64,000 nt of DNA, from positions 186,001 to 250,000 of the forward strand of contig LLEY01000007.1 in the NCBI GenBank assembly GCA_001414485.1, read 5' to 3'. Shown piece after piece: positions 1 to 11,542 of the stretch. The DNA is from Calycina herbarum. Its lineage: Eukaryota > Ascomycota > Leotiomycetes > Helotiales > Pezizellaceae. Below the pieces are notes generated by a model. The model was not told the DNA's origin. It worked only from the letters and a program-made list of their open reading frames with translations, and did no database searches. Each line of letters begins with the position of its first letter. The first letter of the stretch is position 1. The translations under genes and the position numbers were made by a program.

Positions 1-958
1 TCCTCGGATATTCTTGGATGTACGCTCTCACACGTCGCTCAAAACTATCCATACTAGCAGCTATCCCACCATTCGCTCTCAACATCCTCTATGCAGGAAC
101 CCACACTCTTTGCGCACCCCTTGATGTTTTTGTGGGCTCCCCTTCCCCCCATACCCTAATTCTAGATCGAAGCTGACTAGAAAACAGGCATGGTTATCAT
201 ACGGCGTAATCCACTTCCTATCACCCTTCCTAGCCGCCTTCTGGCTCTGGCTCTTCGCTTCCCCCGGTGTGGTGTCGATATTCGCATGGAGTTTTGGAAT
301 CCAGAATTGTCTCGGCATAATCACACATCTCTCTTTTCCCACCGCAGCACCCTGGTATGGAGATCAATACGGCTACCCTCTCCCACCGGGAAACTACAGC
401 ATGCCAGGTTCTGCCGCAGGACTTGTGCGTGTTGATAAAGTGCTGGGAACACACATCTACCAAAACGCCTTCAAAGCCTCGCCCCTTGTTTTCGGAGCCT
501 TTCCTTCTTTACATGGAGCGTTCAGCTGTTGCTGTTTCTTCTTCATCGCCCGATATTCACGAAAAGGAGCGTTCATGCTTGGGTTTTACGTTTTGTGGCA
601 ATGGTTTTCTACGATGTATTTGAGACATCATTGGCGGATCGACCTTCTAGGCGGATTAATCTATTCTGCTTTTGTATTTTCCATCTTCTACAGGAGTTTA
701 CAGCGTATGGATAAAGCCTACGCCCTTGGAATATCGGGAGGAAATGGATGGCAGAGGTTATTCGAGAACACACGATTACAACATATTTTCGACGGAAAAG
801 CTGGATACGAAGCCGTGTTTTCAGGTTCTGAGGAGGGCAGTTTGGATTTCGATAAGCAGGAGAGAGAAGATTCGGATTCGGATTTGGAGAGGGGGTGGGT
901 GGATGATTTGGGGTTTACTTGGAAGAGTAAGGATCCTAGTACCAAGAGGGAATCTTGA
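1..958 (+). CDS. AUR1: Inositol phosphorylceramide synthase catalytic subunit (AUR1), 5' end outside window
   Basis: Exons 1..125 (continuing from outside the window) and 188..958; intron 126-187 ends CTGACTAGAAAACAG. About 297 C-terminal residues are visible. The enzyme transfers phosphoinositol from phosphatidylinositol to ceramide in the Golgi, an essential step of fungal sphingolipid synthesis and the target of aureobasidin A. Seen: the PWYGDQYG and NYSMPGSAAGL blocks typical of Aur1, then the lipid-phosphatase-type motifs FGAFPSLHGAFS and MYLRHHWRIDLLGG, giving the His/His/Asp catalytic set, within several hydrophobic membrane segments. The tail after the last membrane segment is acidic and hydrophilic. 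The frame is open upstream of the GTG at 269, which is therefore not the start: it reads back through AWLSYGVIHFLSPF into exon 1. The true start lies left of the window. Family assignment is firm. Confidence 0.9.
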
Positions 959-1545
959 AGGAACGCGTACGAGACTTGCATGTACGAGTATTGAGAAAGC
1001 GAGGAGCTGTGTACGCGGCTTTTTTTCTCTTTGGGCGTTTAGGGGCGTTCAGGCTTCGGAAGGCTCGGATAAGCAGCGAAGCGGTCGGGACAATATAATT
1101 CTAATTTTTCCCTTTCCTGAACGAACTGAATCAGTTTGAAAAGCTTATTTGAATAAGGGACCTGTTTTGCGGAGCTGAGAGAAATGAGAGGTGACGACTC
1201 TTAAGAATTAGATTCCGGTGTCCGAGTTATTGGATATCATAACTCGGGAACTATGTTTTCCGAACCCGAAGGGTTTTGTTCACAGCTTTCGGCGCGGGAG
1301 GAGAGACGATCACGTGGTGGGGCTTTGGATTTGAGAAAAAATGATGGAGACGGAGGAAAGGAATTTTCAGTAGAGTGATATACAAATTGGCTTTTAGGGG
1401 TTCCAGTTGATGTCTTTTTTTTTAGCTAGTTGAAAAAATGGTCACGAGGTGAATTTCCTATTTCGGATCCCAGAATTGTTATTGGTTGAATCGTGATCAT
1501 AAATTATTTATCATCAGCATATACCATCATCATCAATCCATCACA
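959..1545. other. Intergenic region between AUR1 and OAR1-like gene
   Basis: 587 bases holding the 3' UTR of AUR1 and the promoter of the downstream reductase gene. A CACGTG E-box-like hexamer sits near 1311. I see no credible gene; the open frame crossing 672-1139 overlaps the AUR1 exon in another frame and has no recognisable domain. Confidence 0.5.
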
Positions 1546-3032
1546 ATGCGACCTCTTCGTCCCTTTCTTTCTCAAAGAATCAGAATAATAAACCCCATTC
1601 TTCTCTCAATACCCCGTTCACATCAATCGACCCGTCACTACTCCTCCCCGCCCTCTTCAGGTCTCCTAACAGGCAAAAAATGCATCATCACAGGCGCCTC
1701 ACGAGGAATCGGTCGCGCGATCGCTGAGAGATTCGCTAGGGAAGGCGGGAGTTGTATTTTAATCGGTCGAAACGAGTCTCTGTTACAGGTGGTCAAGGAT
1801 AGTTTGGGGGGAGAAGAGGGACAGGAACATGAGATTGTAGTTGGGGATGTGGGGGATGAGGGGCTTTGGAGGGGGAGTTTTAGGGGGAGGGTAAGTTTTA
1901 TTTTCTTGTTCTGTTTTCTGATCATTTTTGGGACTTGATGATTTATCGGGGGTTTCTGGGGTATTGATGATATTCCTGTTTTCTGGCTGGGGGTGAAGTG
2001 GGGTTTCAAAGGGTTTGTGGAGAGGGAGGAGGGGTTTGTTTTGGGCGGGAAGAGCAAAAAGCTGACAACCCAACAGAAAGATATAGATATCCTCGTAAAC
2101 GCAGCCGGAATCACTCACGCTTCACCCTTATTTGTCACCCAAGTCTCGAGTATCGACAAGATCATCCAAACAAATCTCACAGGCACCATGTTAGCCTGTC
2201 GAATGGTAGGCCTAGGAATGTTGGCGAAGAAGAATGGTAAGTTTTATTGTCGTTATTACCTCCTACGTTTTTTTCTTTCTTCTTGTGTCGAGGCTTTCAA
2301 TTTTACTTCGACGTCTTTGAGGGCAATTTCGGGTTTGTCAGAGGGAATGATGGTTCGACAATTTACTTCTCTTTGGCTGTGTTTTGAATATTTGAATGCT
2401 ACATCATTGCAAAGAAGAGGGGCATAGGGGTTTATCATTATTGCCACCCCTCCTCCAAAAACCACGACTTATGCCGAGGCAGCTCAAACTCCCATGCTAA
2501 TAAAAAATACAGGCTGCATCATAAACGTCGCCTCACTCCTAGGTCTAAAAGGCGGCCGAGGAAGCTCAGCATACGCAGCAAGTAAAGCAGGAGTAATCGG
2601 TCAGTAGACCCCAAATCTCATTCTCGATCTTTTTTCTCTCAATTTTACTAAAACAACAAAACCCCAGGTTTCACACGTGCCCTAGCAGCCGAAGCAGGAG
2701 AAAAGGGAATCCGAGTAAACGTCATAGTCCCCGGATACATAGAAACAGACATGACTGCAGGTGCGTTTTTAAAAACTCTCTCGGATTCATTTTCATCTAC
2801 CTGTGGAATATCATCCATTCCCCCTTCTGAATGGTAATGCAGTTATTTTTCTAATATACAAATAATAATCACAGCCATGACGCCCGAAGCAAAAAATCTA
2901 GCCCTAAATGCCATACCGTTAAAACGTTTCGGCCAGACCTCAGATATCGCCGACGCTGCCGTCTTCTTAGCCACCAACGCATATGCAAACAACTGTGTAC
3001 TCAATCTCGATGGTGGATTAAGCGCCATGTGA
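1546..3032 (+). CDS. OAR1: Mitochondrial 3-oxoacyl-[ACP] reductase, SDR family (OAR1/FabG-like)
   Basis: Five exons: 1546..1890, 2077..2236, 2513..2599, 2668..2760, 2875..3032, giving 280 residues. Introns start GTAAGT, GTAAGT, GTCAGT and GTGCGT and end in CAG. Classical short-chain dehydrogenase: nucleotide-binding TGASRGIG, the NAAG motif, the catalytic Ser in INVASLLG, and YAASK giving the Tyr/Lys pair; the end (NNCVLNLDGGLSAM) is typical of FabG enzymes. About 40 N-terminal residues are rich in Arg/Ser and lack acidic residues (MRPLRPFLSQRIRI...), as in a mitochondrial presequence. I therefore infer the NADPH-dependent ketoacyl reduction step of mitochondrial type II fatty acid synthesis (lipoate supply). 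The ATG at 1546 is preferred to 1486 because the leader then begins directly. Another mitochondrial SDR role is possible. Confidence 0.85.
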
Positions 3033-3113
3033 ATTGAATGAATGATTGCCAGTCATATATCAAGAGATATTACAGTCATCATGCCATACCACAAACCGGG
3101 GTATTGATTTGAT

Positions 3114-5637
3114 TCAATCATCATCGATGAGAATAGCGCCATCCGTATCTTCCACGAGTATGATATTGTCATCGTCTTTAGGAAGAACTCTTGAACGCTT
3201 GGCTTGATGCTCAACCTCTTCGACTTCTGAGATGGGTCGCTTCTTTAAAGCGTCGGCTGAGTTGGTTGCATGACCATTGCCGTTTGTAATAGGCTCTGCG
3301 ACATGAACTCTATTTCCATTACTCGAACTTTGGGGAGTAATCTTTTTCCTGGGAATTGGTGATTTGGGCTCGTTTGGGTCGCCATCGCGCGCATCAGCCG
3401 AGGAAGGGAAGTTTACTGCTTGGATGGCCTTGCCGTCTGCTGAGATTCTGTAAAATAGTTAGAGAATAAGCCGCTGTCTGGCTGTACTATCAAACTTACG
3501 ACTCCTGTACAATAAGCTCCAAGTTGACTCTTGGATTATTGTCGTCCTCATCAATGATCGTCAAAAAGCTATCGCTCTTGATGCCTATATTCAGCAGTTA
3601 GTAAATGTCAGCAGAATATAAAGTCCCACACATACCGAGTTCACCAAACGTCTTTGTCAAATTTTCTGTTTCCTCAACATCATAGAGTAGATCGGATCCA
3701 TTGTTTACAACAATTTCTTCACCGTAACCCAACTCAAGTCGTAAGAAATCCTCGACAAGATCTCCTAGAGTGGCCCGAGATGTATCAACAAGAAGTGATG
3801 TGTAAGCAACACTACATACTGGGCACTCGGGATTTGGTGGACGGCTGACGTCTGAGGCGAGTAATCGTTGTGGAGCGAATGGTGAGAGATATGTCTTGGG
3901 GTGAATGTTAGAACTTCGAGTTTGACGCCAAGAGTGAAGACAATTAACTTACCTCCTTAACAACGGAATAATCGCCTCGGAGGACTTTGAATGATTGCAA
4001 TACACACAAACCAGCTACTATAGCATTCGTGGTTGCTATGGCAGGAATAATATTTCCCGCCATTTGTTTGATGTCAAATCGAGACTTGGATTCAATGCCA
4101 AAGACGATGGATCGCAAGTTTGCGCTTGCTGTAACAAAATCCAAGGTATCCTCGTCATCTTTGTCAAATGTAATTACCGGTTGAGCCGAGTCGCCATTGG
4201 CAACCGACTTCATGGATTCCATTCTCTTACTTAATCTCTCCAGACTTGTCGAGGTTAACACCTAAATCTGTCGAAAGAGGGTAGGGAAATACTGACCTGT
4301 CCTTGAAAACAGCCACGTTTTCTTCAAGTGTCCAAACTCTTTGACCGCCCTTTAATATTTCTTCTGTTGATTTCTGACTTCCATTTCCTTGTTCGGTGAT
4401 ATTGGCATAGCTTAGCGGCTGTGGTAGGCGTCTTGTCTTCCACATTTCTTCCATTGTCCGTAATCGAGTGATATCATCTTGATAAACTTTGTCGAATAGA
4501 AGTTGTGGAAAGGCTGGTGTGCCCATTGACTCTCTGATATTCTTCAAAGCCTCAGCTTCTTGGCGTAATTTTTCGATTTCCTTGGCTGTGATTCTTTAGC
4601 ATGAGCGCAATACATGCCGAAGTTGAGGGGAGATCGTACCATTTTCCGAATCTTCCGAATTATCTATTTGTGCTGATTCCTCCTCGCTGGCGCCAAATAT
4701 CTCACTACGAAATGTTAGATTTGTAAACCAGGCTGAGGGGGGCAGACCAACGTCAAGAGATAGCTCTTTCCCCATACAATACAATGAATTGGCTGACTTG
4801 GCGTACTCCGGATTGTGCAAACTGGAAAGCTCTTTGGCGTTTCTTTTGCCGTGCAATCATAACATGCCGTAACACCCTTCTTGATGACCTGAACTTGACC
4901 ATTGAAACCAGTAGTACCACTTTCAATAAGAGGAATATCAGCTGCCAGGCACATCTTGTTCACATGTCGTCTCGCTTCCAGATTGTCCAACGCATTGAAA
5001 ACCATTGTAAATCCCTTAAACCAAGCAACATTGAATTGGGGGTCCTTGATATTGGCATGGTGAGCCTCGAGTTTGACATCTGGATTGAAGGCATGCGCCG
5101 CCTCTTTCGCAACCTGTTTCCCATATATGTTAGCCCCGCATAATAGGAGGACTTGCAGCGGGACAAACCAAAGCTTTCGATTTCTTTATGTGTTCATGGC
5201 GGAAGAGGAATTGTCGATTTAGGTTGCTGAGATCGATGGTGTCCAAATCAACAATATGGATATCCCCAAATCCTGTGAGGACTAGATTCTTGAGAAGTTC
5301 GCAACCAATTCCACCAGCTCCTACCATCAAAATTCGAGCCTGGAATTTTCCGTTAGCAATTGATCTCAGCTGTGAAAATGCGCGCCCGTTTGTAACAGCG
5401 CCCGCATCACCAACACCCCCGAGGCTGCAGGAAGCGCAAATAAAGTCTGCCAAAGGTGAATATGGCCATATCCCAATCGCCAGTCCCAGTATCGCAATAT
5501 AGACTAGTTTTCTCTGCCAACTGTGGGCTGGAGCGCAAATCGAAGGGGAAGTTGAGGCTTACCTCCTTCACCAGGGCGTTTGTCGGGGAACCCAGCGACT
5601 TTTGGTAGGACTGATCGCGCTTCGTTGGATGGAGCAT
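3114..5637 (-). CDS. UBA2: SUMO-activating enzyme E1 catalytic subunit UBA2
   Basis: Nine exons, complement(3114..3447, 3500..3584, 3636..3894, 3953..4244, 4297..4585, 4640..4704, 4752..5113, 5169..5339, 5563..5637); all junctions keep frame, total 643 residues. Adenylates and thioester-links SUMO together with AOS1, then passes it to UBC9; acts in the nucleus. Seen: ATP-binding [18 protein letters not shown], the [18 protein letters not shown] block, zinc-binding CYDC (about residues 166-169) and CPVC (about 442-445), and the catalytic Cys at about 181 in [14 protein letters not shown] ubiquitin-fold region follows (from about 450), then a tail with [18 protein letters not shown], which looks like a nuclear signal, and an acidic hydrophobic end resembling a SUMO-interacting motif. 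The first intron (5340-5562) is long for this locus. The gene is divergent from QNG1, with about 220 bases between the starts. Confidence 0.93.
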
Positions 5638-5859
5638 GGCTGCGAATTAGAAGGGGTTCGCAGATATGCGTGTGATGCAAGGAAAATTGAAATTGAGGTC
5701 TTATCTAGAAATTATTATCTTTATGAGAAAATGGTGAGGCTTCAACGATACGATGCGACAAGCTTAACCAACGCGACCTTATCGGGCACGGACCTTTTTG
5801 TGTCACCTTCAAATTTATGCTCCAGCAATGTGAACACCAAAAGTGTTCTAGCCTCCAGA
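5638..5859. promoter_or_regulatory. Shared bidirectional promoter of UBA2 (-) and QNG1 (+)
   Basis: The two start codons face away from each other across 222 bases, so this segment must contain both 5' UTRs and promoters. The QNG1 frame is open through most of it (from 5602), but the residues there resemble no QNG1 homologue. No individual site was identified. Confidence 0.5.
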
Positions 5860-7123
5860 ATGTCCGACTCCGAGCCTGACAACGATCTACTTGACTTCCT
5901 TCGCAGTCATTTTGCACAGAAAAATGCACCAGCGGCAATACCAAAAACACACGTGCTGGAAGGTGCAGAGTACGTTTATGACAATAGCATCGATGTTGCA
6001 CTCGACTCCCAAGCAACCATCGCGGCCGCGGCCATGATCTATTCGCAAATGCAAAAGAAGGAATATTCCACCAAGAATTGGGCCTCACATCCATTCCATC
6101 CACAAACCAAGGATCAAAGTACGGTAGACTTCATCTTCACAATGGATCTCTTGAATTTTTCATTTTGGTCCGAGAGAGACGATGAAGAGCGCTTTGCTAT
6201 CGAGTACCAAGGAAGGCGATGGACGGGATATGCAAGTTTGGTTGCGGCTTTGCAACGGGCTCTTGAAGAGGGTTGGTCAAGTACCCTAGCCTCCACCAAG
6301 AATAATAGTTGACTTCGTCTGTTTACAGGTATTCCTATCACATCTTCAGATTTCTGGCAAAATCAAGATGAATGTACGGATGAAGTTCTGAAACACGTTT
6401 TTAGGAGCGCCACCGAAGAAGAAATCCCCCTCTTTTCGGAAAGAGCCAAATGTCTAAGAACAGCAGGTCAGGTACTCTATGAGGTAGGACTTCATTGCTG
6501 CTCCACTGAAGAAGGGCTTGTCACTGATGCCTAGCTTTAGAAATACGACTGTAGCTTCACAAAATGCATCGAGGCTGCCAACCATTCTGCAGCTGCGCTA
6601 GTTAACATACTTGCTGGAGATTTCCCTTGCTTCAATGACGTTATGCCTTACGAAAATCGCAAAAGCGTCCGCTTCCTTAAGCGAGCACAGATATGTGTTG
6701 CAGACATCTGGGCAGCTTTCGATGGAGAATCATACGGAGAATTTCATGACATCGACAGTTCCATTACCATTTTTGCAGACTACAGGGTACCACAAATACT
6801 CAATACTTTGGGATGTTTGTGGTATAGCCCAGCACTCCAGAGTGCGATAGACCAGAAGAAAGTTATCGAGAGTGGTCACTCCTGGGAGATCCAATTGAGA
6901 GGTTGGTTTTGTACCTACAATGCAGATTGAATTTTGCTGACACTTCTTAGGTTGTAGCATTTGGTGCGTGGAGCTTATTCGCAAGGAGATTATTAGGAAA
7001 AATCCGACGGCGAAGGTTAATGCCATATTGATAGATTTCTTCCTTTATGATACCATGAAAGAGAGAGAGGCGGCGGGACAGGAGACGATACCCCATCACC
7101 GGACGAGAAGCATCTGGTACTGA
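5860..7123 (+). CDS. QNG1: Queuosine 5'-phosphate N-glycosylase/hydrolase (queuosine salvage)
   Basis: Four exons: 5860..6271, 6329..6483, 6541..6901, 6951..7123; 366 residues, the usual size for the family (DUF2419/Q_salvage). The family releases queuine base from queuosine 5'-phosphate so that eukaryotes can reuse it for tRNA modification. Seen along the protein: a helical start (LLDFLRSHFAQ), then STVDFIFTMDLLNFSFWSE, RRWTGYASLVAALQRA, DEVLKHVFRS, FHDID with FADYRVPQILNTLG, SGHSWEIQLRG, and a C-terminal HHRTRSIWY. Together these cover the family end to end without gaps. The start at 5860 (MSDSEPDND) is chosen because it begins just before the conserved helix; an in-frame ATG at 5740 would add 40 unconserved residues. 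Introns are 47-57 nt with CTGAC/CTTAG-type ends. It is divergent from UBA2; no functional link is implied. Confidence 0.92.
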
Positions 7124-7521
7124 ATAGATAACCTGGAAAAGTTTAGACGTGCTTTTAAGCAAGAAGAAATTGCGGAAGTTTTACAATAGAAATGAGTGAT
7201 GATATGTATGCAGATAGATTTCTGTGACGCATTGCGCTAACTTTCATTAAATTAGTTGAATATGCGTCACTGATATTGCCTTACAATGTGCTAGAGAGCT
7301 TCGCCTCTGAAAGACTAATGTGTAGCTTTCGCGCCAGTCAGAGCAGTTACGGCACTTCAAATCGACCAACCACCACTTTTGTGAATTTGAATTTCTAGAA
7401 GCACGAAAAGTAAGAACTCCATCCTCAAACCTTGGAGAGGCCTCTCCATCAGCATCACTCCAACCACAAAAGTACCTCCACTAGTCATTTCACCACCGCA
7501 ATTACTAACTCAACTCTCCAG
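7124..7521. other. Gene-free spacer between QNG1 and the broken 2EXR-like gene
   Basis: About 400 bases with no supportable gene. The last part (ACTAAC ... TCTCCAG just before the ATG at 7522) looks like the 3' end of a 5'-UTR intron. Confidence 0.4.
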
Positions 7522-8529
7522 ATGACCACCCAAACCCACCCCTCACTTTCTGGTACCTCCTACCAGAAGTCAGAGCACACATCTTCTCATTTTCCCTGGC
7601 TCCAGCCCAAGGCCCGGAAATCGGGTTCCACCATCGTACAGCTTATCAAACAAATGAATTACTCGTTGCCCTTCGCGGGGATAAAACATTGTATATGGAA
7701 GCACTTGAGATCTTTTACAAGGCCAACACGTGTTACTTTACTATTGATAATTATCGAGATTTCCGCGGTAAAGGTAGAACCTCACGTATCAAAAGAGTCC
7801 GGCACCTCGGTATTGATTTAAGCTACAAGTCAGTCGTCCGTTCTATTGATTTCAATTGGAATTGGTCGATGCTAACGAGAAACAGCTTCAAAGAATACAG
7901 GCTAGAAAAGTTGTTCTGTCACAACGGAACCAACAGATACAACTACATCAACAACTTCCTCCATTTCCTCGTCCTCCGCGACAGTGACACTTTCCGAAAA
8001 GACGACGAAGAGGCAATCTTCTTCCGACAAGTCCACAATATAAAACTCGTCTCACGCGACGCTATCAGAGAGCCCCTTCTCCAAACAGCTCCTCAAATCG
8101 AAACTCTCCATTTTAATATTTTCCACGATCGATATGGACTCTACAACGTCTTCCTCATCATTAAAAAGATTCTCCTACTGGCTAAGAATTTGAAGAAGGT
8201 ACATTTAAATTTGCATGAGTAAATCTTTCGGGGATTTTCCAGATGAACTTGAGGAGAGAGGGGATCTGACAAGGCTTTGGAGATATCCAAGCTATGAGAG
8301 GTATACGGAGAAGAGCCCTCATAATTTGATTCTTCAACTTAGTCACCTTTTCGGTATTAAGGGGGGATATAGGTTTATTGCGGAGAAGGGTTCGTACGAG
8401 TTTTTATGTCAATGGAGATGGGAGGCTGAGAAGGGCGAGGTGCTTCAGGTTCAGGATGCAAATTTGGATTTGATAAATTTGGAGTGTGAGTTGTGGCATA
8501 GTGGACCATGTTCAGCTTTTGAAGGTTGA
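7522..8529 (+). pseudogene. 2EXR/F-box-like gene, copy 1, disrupted by two frameshifts
   Basis: Paralogue of the intact gene at 9644-10655. Seen: MTTQTHP in one frame (7522), then LTFWYLLPEVRAHIF and LLVALRGDKTLYMEA in another frame from about 7542, open to a TAA at 8220-8222, after which similarity resumes in a third frame (SPHNLILQLSHLFG ... WEAEKGEVLQV) to 8529. The intron at the equivalent place is kept (7829-7885, GTCAGT ... GCTAACGAGAAACAG) and is 57 nt, so the frame stays open through it. Matching blocks with copy 2 are KRVRHLGIDL, AAPQIETLH and WEAKEGEV. The LPxEVRxxIF start is the fungal 2EXR/F-box-like fold, of unknown function. Sequencing errors could explain the shifts, but two independent ones favour a decayed copy. 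Confidence 0.7.
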
Positions 8530-9643
8530 TTGCATTGCCATATAATATCTAGGTTGATACTTTGAAATATAAAATAATAAAAAATTTAAAGGAAAAAGGA
8601 AAAAGAAAAGTGCGACTTGCAACAAAACTTCAAATCACTAGAATTCCAACTCACTTGAAATCATCAATCTACCGTTTAATATACTTTATAACGAAGTCTA
8701 GGATATTTGGAAAAGTGCGACCTGCAACAAAACTTATAAAAACAACCTTCACTTATTGCCTCCTGCGGTACTAGTATGGCAGTAGCATACTTCTGAATTC
8801 AATGTAATATTCGTTGCGACTATCTTTGTATTCCTGAATCTTCTTAAAATATTGAAGTTCAACAAGTATAGGTTAAAATAATCTATTTTAGTCTGTTAGA
8901 GTAAGTATATTTAAAGTATTCTGTTATTATAAAATATCTGGATTAAGTTGAATTATGTGATTACTAGAATACTAATACTAGTACTTATCCTAAGGTTTGT
9001 TTTAATCATTATAGTAGAAATCGTTATATCACTGAATATTATTAAATTACTAGAACATTGAAGTTTTAGTTTATTAGATTATTATATGAAATCACCTATA
9101 GTGATATTATGCAACTTGGTAGGTAGGCAGGTAGTCGCGCAGGTGGTCGGTTGTTCCTTCCCTTTGGGAAGTGTCGCAAACGCGTCCATACCTTCACCCT
9201 CAATCTTTCCTTCTTCAACACAACTTCCCATCCTCCATCCTCCATCCTAGCGACCCAATTTCACCGCCGATCCACCAATGTAGATCGGCTGGTAGTCTTC
9301 AATCTCTCAACCTTGCAGGTGGTAGATTAAGTCTGCCTGTACTCTCAACCATACTCTGGAAAGACTAGCGCTTGTCTGTTTCTTCTCGCCTTCAAACTTG
9401 GAACTTCCCAAGATTTACCTACTCCTTCATTGCAACGCAACGACACAGTCTTGAAATCTCAAGAGGAGGGGTTGCTTGTCTTTCTGCACCTTCTTGAATC
9501 GGCGTCCCTGTCCTCAGTCCAAACCTAACATTGTCGTCACCTTTGTGTCTTGTTCCTTGCTTCACACTAACCATCAAACCTCAAAGGTAACCTCCTCCTT
9601 ACATTTTCAAATACAACAAGCGCGTGCTGACCAAAGTATCTAG
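8530..9643. other. Long AT-rich spacer between the two 2EXR-like paralogues
   Basis: 1.1 kb. The part 8560-9110 is very AT-rich and includes a 25-nt direct repeat (see separate entry). The part 9130-9640 is pyrimidine-rich on the + strand and probably the promoter and 5' UTR of the intact paralogue. No gene is supported. Confidence 0.45.
8606..8735. repeat. 25-nt direct repeat pair
   Basis: Copies at 8606-8630 and 8711-8735 share AAAAGTGCGAC, one variable base, then TGCAACAAAACTT; 24 of 25 bases agree. Spacing is 105 bases. It may be the trace of a small local duplication downstream of the broken gene. Confidence 0.7.
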
Positions 9644-10655
9644 ATGTCTTCCCAACCGCCAGCTCTTACCTTGCGGTTCTTTCCTGTCGAAATTAGGCAG
9701 AACATTTTTGAACTTTGCCTCCTCACAAAGGATCCCTTCGCAGCCGATCAGTACCATAGAGATACATCCTACCAAGCGGAGCCGTTACTTGTCGCGCTTC
9801 GTGGAGACAAGACGTTGTACCGGGAGGCAATCTACATCTTTTACAAAATCAACACCCTTTACTACAACGTTGCCAACTACAAGAAGTTTGAGGGGCAAGG
9901 TGGACTTGAATGCGTTAAGAGAGTTCGACATCTTGGCATTGACTTGGAGTAAGCATTCCCCACGATTTAATTTGAATGTGTCGTGTATTCTAACAAACAA
10001 TAGCGCCCCAAAACTTGGAGTGGCAGATTCTCATTTTCATTGTGATGGAAGCAATGATTCTACTGTCGTTTCAAAATTCCTCCGCTTCCTCGTAGCTCGC
10101 GATACATACTCCTGGAGTAGAATAAAAGTCCGAAGAACGACTCCTAGAAATATAAAGAGACAACCAGAGGGTATTAGGGAACCGTGTCAACTTGCAGCAC
10201 CTCAAATCGAAACACTTCATATCAACATTGGCATTGGCCTTGGAGTTTATAGCAGAGGACTCTATATTGTGTACCTCGTCCTCCGCGAAATTCTCGTCAT
10301 GTGCAAAAACCTGAAGAGGGTGAATGTCAACTTGTGTTTACGGAAGAGAACAGTTTACGCACCTATTCTTCCTGATGATGAGGCTGAAAGTTTACACCCC
10401 AAGTGTTGGGTTTATTCTGGTGGCTATGACAAGTGGGGTTCTTTGCCTCCTCACAACCTGATGATTCAAATCAACCACCTGTTGGGGAAGAAGGGGTCCT
10501 CCAGATTCCAAGATGGCCCTTCAGAATTCTTTTCGCAATGTTCCTGGGAGGCCAAGGAAGGGGAGGTGTTCAAGATCAACGAGCATCTAAACCTAGATTG
10601 CGAGTTGCTCACAGCGGTCCTCGGGAATGCGTGTGGTTGTCTTCGATCAGACTAG
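9644..10655 (+). CDS. 2EXR/F-box-like protein, copy 2 (intact)
   Basis: Two exons, 9644..9948 and 10004..10655, 318 residues; intron GTAAGC ... TTCTAAC ... AATAG. The N terminus LTLRFFPVEIRQNIFELCL fits the LPxEIRxxI helix of fungal 2EXR/F-box-like proteins, followed by LLVALRGDKTLYREAIYIFYKINTLYY, the usual second block (a list of relatives is typically made up of ...Y.E...IFY). The rest (HLGIDL, QLAAPQIETLHINI, LKRVNVNL, PPHNLMIQINHLLGKKG) is shared with the disrupted copy 2 kb upstream. Biochemical role unknown; F-box-like proteins may recruit substrates to SCF ligases, but nothing here proves that. A different frame is open from 9624 across exon 1 and the intron; conservation with copy 1 shows it is not the coding frame there. 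Confidence 0.78.
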
Positions 10656-11542
10656 GGCAAAGAACTTCCACGAGGAGCAGCATACGATTACAAAAAATGT
10701 CTAGGAAGAAAGAAGGATAATTCTCAACCACCGTTTTCTTGCTTTGGGTCACGGATATAGAACTTGCAAATATCTGCTGTGGAAATAGAAGAAAAGCATA
10801 TTGGGAATTGAGGAACGACTTTGTAAGATAGATATTGGACTGGCAAAGTTTGCGTCACAAAATACAATGTAAATTGAAGACTGCGGACATCTTGAATTGG
10901 ATATTATGAATTGAGTTCTGTGATAAATGTCTAGGAGTCGACACATCTATACGTACTTGATCACAAGTATGAGCCCTTCCTTTACCACCCCTGAGACTCT
11001 CGTACACTCTAAAATCACGATCGAAAATCGACCAACTCAGTCAACCTCGTGTAGCCAGAAAAACACCTATCTATCTGAAACCAAGTTACCAAGTACTCTT
11101 GGATATTAAGGCACAACCTGAGTGGATCATTGAAAACTCATAGTTTAGATCTATAGACATGAATTGAGTCACTTGAGTTAAAACGTTTCAGAAGAGGTGA
11201 TGATTTGGGTCAAAGGCCCCAGCGGCATAGAATCGGCATCAATAAAACAATACTCTCCTTGGAAGATGGTAAAAAATTCAGTGAAATCACTGCGCCTAGG
11301 TGATCGATCAATAAACAAGTTGTGGAGTGCGTTCTTTATCTTGCCTCAGGCGTGAACACACACATAGCATCTAGAAAAGCATATTTACAACCAAAATCTC
11401 TCATTTCAAATCTATATCTACATTCAACATCCACCCATCCACCCATCCACCCATGCTCTCTCTATTCAAGCGGTAAAATATGCACGCCCCAAACTCCTAG
11501 ACGCCTTCATCAACCCTCAAATATACAATAAAGTACATTCCA
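10656..11542. other. Spacer between convergent genes
   Basis: About 890 bases between the 3' ends of the 2EXR-like gene (+) and the PPR-like gene (-). No supportable gene. A short tandem CCACCCAT motif occurs at about 11430-11452. Confidence 0.45.

Noticed and set aside
9624..10655. A 343-codon uninterrupted frame across exon 1, intron and exon 2 of the second 2EXR-like gene
   Set aside because: Its first third is out of frame with the conserved LPxEIR/LRGDKTLY blocks shared with the neighbouring copy; only the part after the intron coincides with the real coding frame.
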